Counted from the first letter of the stretch, positions 9,379 to 17,272 are shown. The stretch is DNA of 64,000 bases from Lysinibacillus sp. BPa_S21 (GCF_023337795.1 NZ_JALIRS010000004.1:248001-312000); one strand, 5' to 3'. The notes: a model not told the origin generated them from the letters alone. Numbers and translations: made by a program.

Positions 9379-9546
9379 TGCAAGTTTTAAATAACGGATT
9401 ATTTAATATTATATTTCAACAATAAACGAAAACAAGTTTGATTTAAATGAAAATTTTAAAAAAAATATTCTTTCTCAAAATTTTAAATTCACACTTTTCA
9501 GTGACAATAAAATATGTTAATATTTTTTTAAATTTCAAAACTTAAG

Positions 9547-9561
9547 TTCCGAATATCGGTA
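9547..9561. promoter_or_regulatory. Candidate IclR/KipR box, right
   Basis: TTCCGAATATCGGTA contains the palindrome CCGA-ATA-TCGG. It is a near-copy of the box at 9364-9378 and lies about 60 bases before the pxpA start. Confidence 0.4.
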
Positions 9562-9621
9562 CAAATGTTGGTAAATGTATTCAGTATAACTACTTTAGTT
9601 AGAAGAAAATGGGGGAAGAAG

Positions 9622-10386
9622 ATGTTTCGAGTTGATTTAAACTGTGATTTAGGGGAAAGTTTTGGTCGTTATCGACTTGGAGAGCAAGAAGAAATCTTAC
9701 AATATGTAACCTCTGCTAATATTGCTTGTGGATTCCATGCTGGAGACCCAACAGTCATGCGAGAGACAGTTAAGTTAGCCATTGCCAATGGTGTGAAGAT
9801 CGGGGCACATCCAGGATTACCGGATTTAAATGGCTTTGGACGACGTGAGATGAACATCACACCACAGGAAGCTTATGATATGGTTATTTATCAAGTTGGA
9901 GCATTGCAAGGTTTTCTAACGACCTACAATGAAACCATGCAGCATGTTAAGCCACATGGAGCACTTTATAATATGGCTGCTAAAAATCCAGCGATTGCTG
10001 AGGCAATCGCACAAGCTATTTATGATATGTCACCTTCACTTGTGTTATTTGGTCTCTCAGGTAGTGAATTAACAAAAGCTGGAGAAAAAGTAGGGCTTCA
10101 AACAGCCCATGAAGTGTTTGCAGATCGTACCTATCAGAAGGATGGTTCTTTAACATCTCGTAAACAACCGGATGCATTGATTACCGATAAGGAACAGGCA
10201 GTGAGTCAGGTTGTGAGAATGGTGAAAGAGGGAAGTGTTCTGTCCCAACAGAAAATTGATGTCCCATTACGGGCAAATACTATTTGTATTCATGGGGACG
10301 GGGAACATGCTGTAGAGTTTGCAAAATATATTCATTCAAGATTAGCAGAGCAACAAATATCAGTTCGTGCAATCAAGGAGGGGTAA
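9622..10386 (+). CDS. pxpA: 5-oxoprolinase subunit A (LamB/YcsF family)
   Basis: 254-residue member of the LamB/YcsF family, the third component of the PxpABC 5-oxoprolinase. It opens with the diagnostic [16 protein letters not shown] and has [40 protein letters not shown] and [12 protein letters not shown]. The start is ATG 9622, preceded by GGGGGAAG. The upstream in-frame codon at 9565 would add a non-conserved extension. It is followed directly by an NRAMP-like transporter (4-base gap after the stop) and the YcsI protein, the B. subtilis ycsF-ycsG-ycsI order. It is divided from pxpBC by a shared divergent promoter region. Confidence 0.93.
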   Translation: MFRVDLNCDLGESFGRYRLGEQEEILQYVTSANIACGFHAGDPTVMRETVKLAIANGVKIGAHPGLPDLNGFGRREMNITPQEAYDMVIYQVGALQGFLTTYNETMQHVKPHGALYNMAAKNPAIAEAIAQAIYDMSPSLVLFGLSGSELTKAGEKVGLQTAHEVFADRTYQKDGSLTSRKQPDALITDKEQAVSQVVRMVKEGSVLSQQKIDVPLRANTICIHGDGEHAVEFAKYIHSRLAEQQISVRAIKEG

Positions 10387-10390
10387 GCCA

Positions 10391-11644
10391 ATGGTAGCAA
10401 AAGAAAAGGAAGTTAGTGAAGCAGCAATCGAGCAAGAGAAAAAAGGTGCCTTTGTTAAGAAAACAGCAAGTAAAAGTGTGTTAATAGGAGCAGCCTTTTT
10501 AATGGCTACCTCATCTATCGGACCGGGTTTTTTAACACAAACGACAGTATTTACACAGCAATTAGCGGCTAGTTTTGGATTTGTCATTTTAATTTCATTA
10601 ATTCTAGATATTGTCGCACAGGTAAACGTTTGGCGAATCATTGCTGTTTCTGGCTTGCGAGGGCAAGAAATTGCCAATAAGGTGTTACCTGGATTAGGTG
10701 TTCTCCTTGCAATTATGATTGTTATAGGAGGTTTAGCATTTAATATTGGGAACGTTGCTGGAGCTGGATTAGGGTTAAATGCAATGCTTGGCGTAGAACC
10801 AATTATGGGTGCCATATTAAGTGCACTTTTTGCTATTTTTATATTTATCTATAAAGAAGCAGGAAAGGCAATGGACAAGGTTGCGCAAATTGCTGGCGGT
10901 GTCATGATTTTACTCATGTTATTCGTTGCTTTTAAAACGTCACCACCTGTAGGAGAAGCGATTGTGAATACCGTTTGGCCTAAAGAAATTAGCTGGTTTG
11001 CGATTGTAACTTTGGTTGGTGGATCGGTTGGAGGTTACATTACTTTTGCTGGTGGTCACCGCCTTTTGGATGCTGGTATTAAAGGGCAAGAATCTTTGCC
11101 CGAAGTAACAAAAAGCTCTGTGACAGGGATTTTGATCACTGGCGTAATGCGTATTGCTTTATTTTTAGCGGTGCTTGGCGTTGTTTCAAAAGGTTTAGTC
11201 ATTGATCCTGCCAATCCCCCTGCCTCTGTTTTCCAACTAGCTGCGGGTAATATTGGTTATCGCATGTTTGGTATGATTATGTGGGCTGCAGCGATTACTT
11301 CTGTTGTAGGTGCAGCTTATACATCCGTTTCATTTATTCGTACATTCCACCCTAGCATTGAGAAATATCATAATTGGGTGATTATAGCCTTTATCGTCAT
11401 TTCAACAACAACCTTTGCCTTGGTTGGGAAGCCTGTTAATGTGTTAATTTTGGTAGGTGCATTAAATGCACTGATTTTACCATTAGCACTTGGCATTATA
11501 TTAGTTGCTGCACACAAAAAAGAAATTGTTGGTACATATAAGCATCCTCGTTGGTTAACTGTAACGGGAGCCATTGTAGTTGTTCTTATGGGATATCTCA
11601 GCATCATTACATTAATTGAACAAATTCCAAAAATTTTTAGTTAA
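10391..11644 (+). CDS. ycsG: NRAMP-fold transporter, YcsG-like
   Basis: 417-residue integral membrane protein with about 11 transmembrane segments, related to the NRAMP/APC-fold family. The first segment reads SSIGPGFLTQTT, where true Mn/Fe NRAMP carriers have DPGN. I also see no MPH motif in the sixth segment. Those residues form the metal site in the family, so metal transport is doubtful. Its position between pxpA and ycsI makes 5-oxoproline or a related amino acid a likelier substrate; this is inference. The start is ATG 10391 behind AAGGAGGGG. The codon at 10367 lies within pxpA and before the Shine-Dalgarno. Confidence 0.82.
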   Translation: MVAKEKEVSEAAIEQEKKGAFVKKTASKSVLIGAAFLMATSSIGPGFLTQTTVFTQQLAASFGFVILISLILDIVAQVNVWRIIAVSGLRGQEIANKVLPGLGVLLAIMIVIGGLAFNIGNVAGAGLGLNAMLGVEPIMGAILSALFAIFIFIYKEAGKAMDKVAQIAGGVMILLMLFVAFKTSPPVGEAIVNTVWPKEISWFAIVTLVGGSVGGYITFAGGHRLLDAGIKGQESLPEVTKSSVTGILITGVMRIALFLAVLGVVSKGLVIDPANPPASVFQLAAGNIGYRMFGMIMWAAAITSVVGAAYTSVSFIRTFHPSIEKYHNWVIIAFIVISTTTFALVGKPVNVLILVGALNALILPLALGIILVAAHKKEIVGTYKHPRWLTVTGAIVVVLMGYLSIITLIEQIPKIFS

Positions 11645-11656
11645 TCTAATAACCAG

Positions 11657-11684
11657 CCATCCATGAGCAACTTTTCATGGATGG
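11657..11684 (+). other. Intercistronic hairpin
   Basis: CCATCCATGA pairs perfectly with TCATGGATGG. Only a weak T tract follows, so it may be a partial terminator or an mRNA-processing structure rather than a full stop before ycsI. Confidence 0.5.
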
Positions 11685-11706
11685 TTAATTTCTAAGGAGT
11701 GAATGG

Positions 11707-12501
11707 ATGATGACAACATATAGTACTTTAGAGCCGAATGAAATCCGTCAACGTATTCGCAATCAAGAAATTTCTGGACCAACTTCTGGCATGTCGATTG
11801 GGTTTACACAAGCAAATTTAGTAATTTTGAAGAAGGAGCACGCCTTTGATTTTCTCCTATTTTGTCAGCGAAATCCAAAGCCATGCCCATTATTAGACGT
11901 GACTGAACCTGGATCATTTATACCTTCAAAAATTGCTAAAAATGCAGATATTCGCAAGGACATTCCGAAATATCGTATTTATCGGGATGGTATTTTAACG
12001 GAAGAAGTATTAGATATTACAGATTATTGGGAAGAGGATATGGTAGGCTTTTTAATAGGGTGTAGCTTCACATTTGAAACACCTCTTCTTGAAGCAGGTA
12101 TTCCAATAAGACATATTCAAGAAAACTGTAATGTACCAATGTATAAAACAAATATCGCTTGTGAAAAGGCAGGTGTGTTTAAAGGACCAACTGTTGTCAG
12201 TATGCGCCCTATGACACCAGAGGATGCGATTCGTGCCATCCAAATTACTTCGCGCTTTCCAAATGTACACGGTGCACCCATTCATATTGGTCATCCAGAA
12301 CAAATAGGGATTACGGATATTTCAAAACCAGATTTCGGTGATGCCGTGTCCATTAAGTCAGGGGAAGTACCTGTATTTTGGGCTTGTGGCGTAACCCCTC
12401 AGGCAGTAGCAATGGAAAGTAAACCTTCTATTGTAATTACCCATGCACCGGGGCATATGCTAATCACTGATATAAAGGAAACAAGCTTGAGTATACTTTA
12501 A
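11707..12501 (+). CDS. ycsI: Putative hydro-lyase / D-glutamate cyclase-like protein (YcsI, DUF1445)
   Basis: 264-residue protein. The N-terminal pattern (PNEIRQRIRNQEISGPTSG), the RNPKPCPLLDVTEPG segment, GCSFTFETPLLEAGIP and the C-terminal ITHAPGHMLITDI are characteristic of the DUF1445/YcsI family. The mammalian relative DGLUCY converts D-glutamate to 5-oxo-D-proline, so a cyclase or lyase acting next to 5-oxoprolinase is chemically sensible. The bacterial activity is inferred. AAGGAG precedes the start. ATG 11707 and 11710 are both possible. It is the last gene of the pxpA-ycsG-ycsI unit. Confidence 0.85.
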   Translation: MMTTYSTLEPNEIRQRIRNQEISGPTSGMSIGFTQANLVILKKEHAFDFLLFCQRNPKPCPLLDVTEPGSFIPSKIAKNADIRKDIPKYRIYRDGILTEEVLDITDYWEEDMVGFLIGCSFTFETPLLEAGIPIRHIQENCNVPMYKTNIACEKAGVFKGPTVVSMRPMTPEDAIRAIQITSRFPNVHGAPIHIGHPEQIGITDISKPDFGDAVSIKSGEVPVFWACGVTPQAVAMESKPSIVITHAPGHMLITDIKETSLSIL

Positions 12502-12535
12502 GGTATGTTCGGAGACATTTATTAATTTTCTTCAT

Positions 12536-12627
12536 AAAGGCTGTTTTCGTATGGCTGTTTTCTCAAAGATTGTTGCTGTTAAAGACAGATTTAATCTACA
12601 AAATGTGTGTAGGATAAATCTGTCTTT
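12536..12627. repeat. Composite palindromic repeat element, copy 1 (also possible terminator)
   Basis: The left part, AAAGGCTGTTTTCGTAT (12536-12552) then 12553-12577, is shared with the elements at 13681-13782 and 14516-14540. The right part is a long stem, AAAGACAGATTTA (12581-12593) with TAAATCTGTCTTT (12615-12627), around ATCTACAAAATGTGTGTAGG. The stem ends in TTTT, so it may terminate ycsI. Confidence 0.65.
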
Positions 12628-12703
12628 TCGGTTTGATATTTCGTGATTGAAGAAAAAACATTCATTATTTTTAAAATATTTTACTTACTTCTATGTAAAA
12701 TAA

Positions 12704-13237
12704 CTATTTTCCTCGTGGCCAAATGAAATATGAAATAGATATGATAAAATCAATTCCCAGTACTAAAGACCATACTTTTAGTGTTTCAAAAAGTTTAGAG
12801 CTACGGTCCGCATCATTTACTAAGTATATCAATATTAATAAAAATCCTGCTCCGATGATATATGCGAATAAATGCTGAAAAGACCCTTTCAAAGAATTAC
12901 GAGCATATGCGAAACCAGTCTTTTTTTCAGGTTTTGTTCCCTCTTTTTTTATGTAGTATAAGAACCTTTCATCAGCCCAACGAACGATACTCTTTCCAAA
13001 AGCAATCGACACACCTAAATAGATAGCAGCAATTGCGTGAGACGTAGTTGCATTTCCACCCTTTAATAGATCTATAGCAGTTACGATTAACAGAAACAAA
13101 TCAATCACGGGTGTTAGAAGTAAAAAGAACGATCCCATTTTTTTAAAGTTATATACATAACGTAAAGTTAGACCGAGTATTATAACAATCCAAAAACCAA
13201 TTTCTGCTGCAATAATTGACCAAGTAATAAAATTCAA
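12704..13237 (-). CDS. Integral membrane protein, YmcC-like
   Basis: 177-residue membrane protein with about six hydrophobic segments, a conserved-looking RWADERFLYYIKK cytoplasmic loop and a basic C-terminus ending in WPRGK. It resembles the small uncharacterised Bacillus YmcC-type inner-membrane proteins from general pattern memory, but no catalytic motif is visible. The gene stands alone with dispersed repeats on both sides. Function unknown. Confidence 0.6.
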   Translation of the reverse strand: MNFITWSIIAAEIGFWIVIILGLTLRYVYNFKKMGSFFLLLTPVIDLFLLIVTAIDLLKGGNATTSHAIAAIYLGVSIAFGKSIVRWADERFLYYIKKEGTKPEKKTGFAYARNSLKGSFQHLFAYIIGAGFLLILIYLVNDADRSSKLFETLKVWSLVLGIDFIISISYFIWPRGK

Positions 13238-13418
13238 TTAACCACCCCACACTTTTACTTACAAAAAATCTAGTATAAAAACACACGCTTAAATATTGTA
13301 TATTATATTATAAGGAGAAACAATAAAATAATTCCACCTTTTATCAAATTTACCATATTAATTCAGTGAAAACCTCTTTTTCTTCGCTAATTGAATAACA
13401 GTAAACTACTGAATCCGC
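13238..13418. other. Intergenic AT-rich DNA upstream of the membrane protein gene
   Basis: No gene seen. It holds the promoter side of the leftward membrane-protein gene and the DNA just past the end of the degraded small gene. Confidence 0.4.
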
Positions 13419-13622
13419 TTAAAAAGCATCTGATAAATGGTGCTCTTTGCCTTTTCTTATTGCTTCAATTGTGAAATAGTTAGATTTTTGACAAGTTAAA
13501 ATAAGCATTTGCTCTACCCGATTTTCAAATGCCAAGTTTTTATGTAACTCAAGCCAACGATACCAGTACTATCCAAATAATACGTACCAACGCCCTGAAA
13601 TCGTTCCATCCATCCTTTACAT
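13419..13622 (-). pseudogene. Small gene (68 codons) broken by two in-frame stops
   Basis: On the minus strand a good Shine-Dalgarno (AGGAGG, 13639-13634) is followed 11 bases later by ATG (13622-13620). The frame reads M-stop-RMDGTISGRWYVLFG-stop-YWYRWLELHKNLAFENR and continues to a normal stop at 13421-13419. The stops are TAA at codon 2 and TAG at codon 18 (13571-13569). Apart from these two codons the frame is protein-like, rich in aromatic residues and ends QKSNYFTIEAIRKGKEH then HLSDAF. I do not recognise the family. A decayed small gene is the simplest reading; sequencing errors at both sites are less likely. Confidence 0.5.
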
Positions 13623-13680
13623 ATTATTGAACGCCTCCTGCAAATGCATTATAATCAACCACATTCAGTATTTTGAAGAG

Positions 13681-13782
13681 AGCAACAATCTATACGAAAA
13701 CAGCCTTTCGTATAGATTGTTGCAAATACATTAAGACCAGTCCATTCTACACATTTTGTAGATGAACTTGGTCTTTAGTAAA
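13681..13782. repeat. Composite palindromic repeat element, copy 2
   Basis: A perfect 18-bp stem, GCAACAATCTATACGAAA with TTTCGTATAGATTGTTGC (13682-13722), has a 6-base loop. A second stem at about 13732-13782 has the core CTACACATTTTGTAG. Both parts match the copy at 12536-12627, and the second stem keeps its pairing through compensating changes. It may terminate the leftward transglutaminase gene. Confidence 0.65.
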
Positions 13783-13802
13783 TCATTCTTAAACTAAAAT
13801 AA

Positions 13803-14411
13803 CTATATATTTTCAGGTAAATAATGTTTATACATTTCCAATGCATCGGTATGCTCTTTTAATACAGCAATGGTTTTATGGTTTGGTTTTGCAAAAATAA
13901 TAGAATAATCCTCTTCGTTAAGTTCCTTATTAATTGAAAAAGCTAATTTTTCTTCATCTAATGAAAATTGAGCATTAACACCAGTTTTGTTTCCACGAGC
14001 ATCTAATCGTATCCACTTCTTATAAGACTGAAAATAAACAGCATTCAAAGCGTGAATCGAATATCCTTTTTCTGGGGTATCAAACAACATTAAACGCTGA
14101 TAACAAAAACCTGTTGGAATTCCTTGCGAACGTAATAGTGCTGCCAAAAGATTTGATTTTGCATAGCAAATACCTTGTTTATACTTCAATACATCTGATG
14201 CGTGACAAGTAACTTTTTTTCCTTGAATATCCCAAGAATGTGATATTTCATCACGAACAAATTCAAAAGCAATTTTTGCTTTTTCAATTTCTGTTTGAGT
14301 AGAGTTAAATAGTTCTTCAATTTTTTCTTTAATTATTGAATTTGAATAATCAACCACATCTAACTCAAGTAAATAATCCCCTAAATTTTCAGATTCAAAT
14401 ACAAACCCCAT
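13803..14411 (-). CDS. Transglutaminase-like (papain-fold) domain protein
   Basis: 202-residue cytoplasmic protein with a transglutaminase-core catalytic triad: Cys82 in GICYAKSNLL, His120 in YSIHALNAVYF and Asp137 in IRLDARGN, with normal spacing. There is no signal peptide or membrane segment. Bacterial proteins of this type act as cysteine proteases or amidases, or are uncharacterised; true protein cross-linking is rare. Shine-Dalgarno GAGGGTTGG precedes the ATG. It is a single gene in an island of repeats and remnants. Substrate unknown. Confidence 0.75.
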   Translation of the reverse strand: MGFVFESENLGDYLLELDVVDYSNSIIKEKIEELFNSTQTEIEKAKIAFEFVRDEISHSWDIQGKKVTCHASDVLKYKQGICYAKSNLLAALLRSQGIPTGFCYQRLMLFDTPEKGYSIHALNAVYFQSYKKWIRLDARGNKTGVNAQFSLDEEKLAFSINKELNEEDYSIIFAKPNHKTIAVLKEHTDALEMYKHYLPENI

Positions 14412-14515
14412 AAACCACCAACCCTCTCGATTGAATTTTTATTAATTGTTAAGTATTAATATACGATAAAGTGAGATGGTTCGTATATATTTTTTTCTAC
14501 TAACCTTTGTTGAAT

Positions 14516-14540
14516 AGCAACGATCTTTAAGAAAACAGCC
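14516..14540 (+). repeat. Repeat element, partial copy 3
   Basis: The 25 bases match the reverse complement of 12553-12577 at 23 of 25 positions, and also match 13681-13705. The second stem of the full element is missing. Confidence 0.6.
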
Positions 14541-14588
14541 TTAATAAAAAAGGACTTACTTGTGGAATACCACAAAAAAACGCCGCAG

Positions 14589-14660
14589 TGTCGTTCGATT
14601 CAAGATCTTGGGGGTAAAGAAATACGTGTCGTGACAAGTTTAATAGATATTACTGCTTAG
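14589..14660 (+). pseudogene. Possible transposase remnant
   Basis: A 23-codon frame reads CRSIQDLGGKEIRVVTSLID then ITA and a stop. This resembles the strand segment before the last catalytic region of IS4-type transposases (pattern: QD..GKEIRVVTS..DI.A). The fragment is short, with no start or terminal repeats. Weak call. Confidence 0.25.
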
Positions 14661-14856
14661 AAAGCATGAAGAAAAACGAGATGATTTAACGGCACGGAGC
14701 ATCTAGCCTTTTTGTATGTATTCATCACACTAGAACTTCCTTGATGATAGTTCATCAATAGAATAGTAGAGGAATGTAGTTTATGAAATGGGGGTTTAAT
14801 TCACGCACATTGTAACATTGGTTATAAAATAGAAAATGAGGATTGTTTTTTTTAGT

Positions 14857-14890
14857 GGATGGCTAAAATAACAATGAAGAGGATGGTTAA
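14857..14890 (+). promoter_or_regulatory. Candidate MocR operator: paired direct repeats
   Basis: GGATGGCTAA (14857) and GGATGGTTAA (14881) are exactly 24 bp apart and lie about 100 bases before the MocR-type gene. The same 24-bp pair occurs at 16484-16517, before the next gene. MocR/GabR-type dimers are known to bind direct repeats. Confidence 0.6.
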
Positions 14891-14990
14891 TTACAAATGA
14901 AATAATATTAATATATAATTTTTTATCAGGAATAACATTGCTAAAAGAAGAAAGCGCGTAAGTTTGAAGGAAATAATGAGGTGTGTATTT

Positions 14991-16421
14991 ATGGATTGGA
15001 AGCCTGATAGACATGCGAAAAAAGCTATCTATAAACAACTCGCAGAATATATTGAAAAGGGAATTGCAGATGGTACATTTCCACCTGATAAACCATTGCC
15101 ATCAGAGAGATATTTAGCTAGTGCTCTAAATGTAAACAGAAGTACTGTCGTGAATGCATATGACGAATTAGAATCAATGGGGCTAATTGAAAGAAATAGA
15201 GGAAGTGGTACTACCATTAGTAAGGATATATGGGGTTTAACAAAAAAACGGATTCCTAGCTGGAATAGGTATATTGAGGCGGGTTCTTTTTTACCTAGTC
15301 AACCTGTCACGCAAAAAATAAGAAAAGAAGCAGTTGAACATAAATTAATAAATTTAGCTTCCGGTGAATTGTCAGAAGAACTTTTCCCAAAAAGGTTTTT
15401 AAGCGAGATAACGTCAACACGTTCTTTTATTGGAAGCCTAGGATATGATCACCCGCAGGGGAATGAAATCTTTAGAACTACCATTGCAAAACACGTAAAA
15501 AAAAGTCGGGGAATCGAATCTAATCCTTCTTCAATACTGATAACATCAGGAGCGCAACAAGCATTACATTTAATTGTACAATGTTTGTTAAAGCCTGGAG
15601 ATGCAATAGCAATAGAAGATCCTTCTTACAATTATAATCTTCCAATTTTCAAATCGGTGGGTATACAAGTGCATTACCTTCCTGTTGATAAGGATGGCAT
15701 AAACCCAGAAGATTTGCAGTCATTATATAAAAAACATCGAATTAAAATGATTTTTTTAAATCCATATTTTCAAAATCCAACGGGATCCTTATTGAATAAA
15801 AAGAAAAAAGAAGCGATTTTAGATATATCCTCAAAGCTTGGAATTCCAATAGTAGAAGATGATCCTTATAGTTTAACTGCTTTTTCAGGAGAAAAAATCG
15901 CTACCCTTAAATCAATGGATAGGAATGGCAACGTCTTATACATTAGTTCTTTGTCCAAAATTGTTGCATCTGGATTAAGAATAGGGTGGATTATAGGCCC
16001 AACATCGGTGATTGAAAGATTATCCGATGCAAAACAACAAATCGACTTCGGTCATTCTAGCTATACACAATGGATAGCGAATGATTTTTTAAAATCAGAA
16101 AATTTTCATATTCATATAAAAAGTTTAATAAAGGAATTACAAAAAAGGAGAGATAAAATTGTAAAAAGCCTAGATGCTTATTTAAAAGATTTAGTGGAAT
16201 ATTCTATTCCTCAAGGTGGTATTCATATATGGTGTAAAATACTTAAAAACTATAATGAAACCCAATTGCTTGAAGAATCCATTAAAAGAGGCGTCATTTA
16301 TGTTCCTGGTTCTACACTTGGATCCAAAGATGGCTTTGTTCGTTTTACTTTCGCCAAGGAAGATGAAGATTCAATAGATGAAGGAATCAAAAGGTTTGCA
16401 GAAGCTCTTAATAGTTTATAA
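14991..16421 (+). CDS. MocR-family (GntR-aminotransferase fusion) transcriptional regulator
   Basis: 476-residue regulator. An N-terminal GntR winged helix (about 10-75, PLPSERYLASALNVNRSTVV) is joined to a full fold-type I aminotransferase domain with NPTG (262-265), EDDPYS (289-294) and Schiff-base Lys323 in SSLSKIVASG then LRIGW. Such proteins sense PLP or PLP-amino-acid adducts (PdxR, GabR, TauR). No pdxST, gabT or taurine gene is adjacent, so the effector is unknown. I choose ATG 14991 behind GAGGTG; ATG 14976 and TTG 14964 are in frame but poorly spaced. The paired operator upstream suggests autoregulation, and an identical pair precedes the following gene. Confidence 0.88.
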   Translation: MDWKPDRHAKKAIYKQLAEYIEKGIADGTFPPDKPLPSERYLASALNVNRSTVVNAYDELESMGLIERNRGSGTTISKDIWGLTKKRIPSWNRYIEAGSFLPSQPVTQKIRKEAVEHKLINLASGELSEELFPKRFLSEITSTRSFIGSLGYDHPQGNEIFRTTIAKHVKKSRGIESNPSSILITSGAQQALHLIVQCLLKPGDAIAIEDPSYNYNLPIFKSVGIQVHYLPVDKDGINPEDLQSLYKKHRIKMIFLNPYFQNPTGSLLNKKKKEAILDISSKLGIPIVEDDPYSLTAFSGEKIATLKSMDRNGNVLYISSLSKIVASGLRIGWIIGPTSVIERLSDAKQQIDFGHSSYTQWIANDFLKSENFHIHIKSLIKELQKRRDKIVKSLDAYLKDLVEYSIPQGGIHIWCKILKNYNETQLLEESIKRGVIYVPGSTLGSKDGFVRFTFAKEDEDSIDEGIKRFAEALNSL

Positions 16422-16483
16422 ACAATCGGTTGACTAAAATTTGGTAGGTTCGATGTTTTAAAATAGTGATCCCGAAGATAAAT

Positions 16484-16517
16484 GGATGGTCAAAAAAACA
16501 TCGAATTGGATGGTTAT
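16484..16517 (+). promoter_or_regulatory. Second candidate MocR operator pair
   Basis: GGATGGTCAA (16484) and GGATGGTTAT (16508) have the same 24-bp spacing as the pair at 14857/14881. They are followed by a small palindrome, GATGATAAATCATC (about 16549-16562), and then the YfmQ-like gene. Confidence 0.6.
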
Positions 16518-16592
16518 AAAAAATATAAATCCCTTATCATTGGGAGTGGATGATAAATCATCTATAAAGCCTACTGAAAGAGATGATAAGAT

Positions 16593-17039
16593 ATGACAAC
16601 GGGTATGATTGTTACGCTAGTGATTGGATCTATTATTAAATTGTTAATGAGCCCTCCCAGTATAGCTGTGGCATGGGGGGTAAGTAAATTTGAACTTCAT
16701 AAAAAGCTTGATGCAAAAGATGTTACGGTAACATTTAATGGAGATAATTTAGAAGAGGATGAAAAAATTAGATTTACAGACTATTTTAATAAAGCTTCCT
16801 TTTTGAAAAAACACTATATATTTCCAGGTAATGAAAAATTATTTTTACAACCAGAGACTAATGTTACCCCATTTGTCATGAACGTCAAAAGAGGTAAAAA
16901 AGAGGTTGATTTCTTTGTTTTTAGGTACGACAATCACGTTGATGTAGTCAAGAAATACAAGGAGAAGGTTGTTTCATATAGTGTTAGTTCTGAAAATCTA
17001 CAAAATTTCTCCATTTTAACTATAAATCCAAACCATTGA
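16593..17039 (+). CDS. YfmQ-like small membrane-anchored protein
   Basis: 148-residue protein with one N-terminal hydrophobic segment (about 4-28) and a soluble basic remainder. Patterns such as SKFELHKKLDAKDVTVTFNG, KHYIFPGNEKLFL, TPFVMNVKRGKK and VVSYSVSSENLQN match my recollection of the Bacillus YfmQ family, which has no known function. The Shine-Dalgarno is weak (AAGAGATG). Its upstream region carries the GGATGG operator pair also found before the MocR gene, so it is the most obvious target of that regulator. A terminator follows. Confidence 0.7.
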   Translation: MTTGMIVTLVIGSIIKLLMSPPSIAVAWGVSKFELHKKLDAKDVTVTFNGDNLEEDEKIRFTDYFNKASFLKKHYIFPGNEKLFLQPETNVTPFVMNVKRGKKEVDFFVFRYDNHVDVVKKYKEKVVSYSVSSENLQNFSILTINPNH

Positions 17040-17053
17040 ATAGAAGGTTTTCG

Positions 17054-17093
17054 AAAAAAAGGGATTCATCACTGACGTAGAATCCCTTTTTTA
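17054..17093 (+). terminator. Rho-independent terminator after the YfmQ-like gene
   Basis: AAAAGGGATT pairs with AATCCCTTTT and is followed by further T residues. Confidence 0.75.
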
Positions 17094-17210
17094 TTACCAT
17101 AAAAATTACGTGAAAATAGTGCAGGGATTATTCTCCAATTTAATTGAATGGATGATTTTTTTATGACCAAAAAATCAGGGATATTGCTAGTGAAACGGCA
17201 GTTAAAAATG

Positions 17211-17236
17211 TTTTCGTATGAAAGCAAAGCGTCAGC
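17211..17236 (+). repeat. Short degenerate repeat, copy B
   Basis: TTTTCGTATG, also seen in the composite element at 12545-12554, is joined to GAAAGCAAAGCGTCAGC, a shortened form of the copy A core. Confidence 0.4.
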
Positions 17237-17272
17237 TACAAGTGTTTTTTTACCTGTTTCTACTATTAATAT

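Noticed and set aside
10360..10815. 151-residue minus-strand frame inside ycsG
   Set aside because: Antisense shadow of a membrane protein gene with proline/isoleucine-rich translation and no ribosome site.
11657..11684. Hairpin between ycsG and ycsI as a full terminator
   Set aside because: The stem is perfect, but the following T tract is poor and the next gene starts 23 bases later. Kept only as an intercistronic hairpin.
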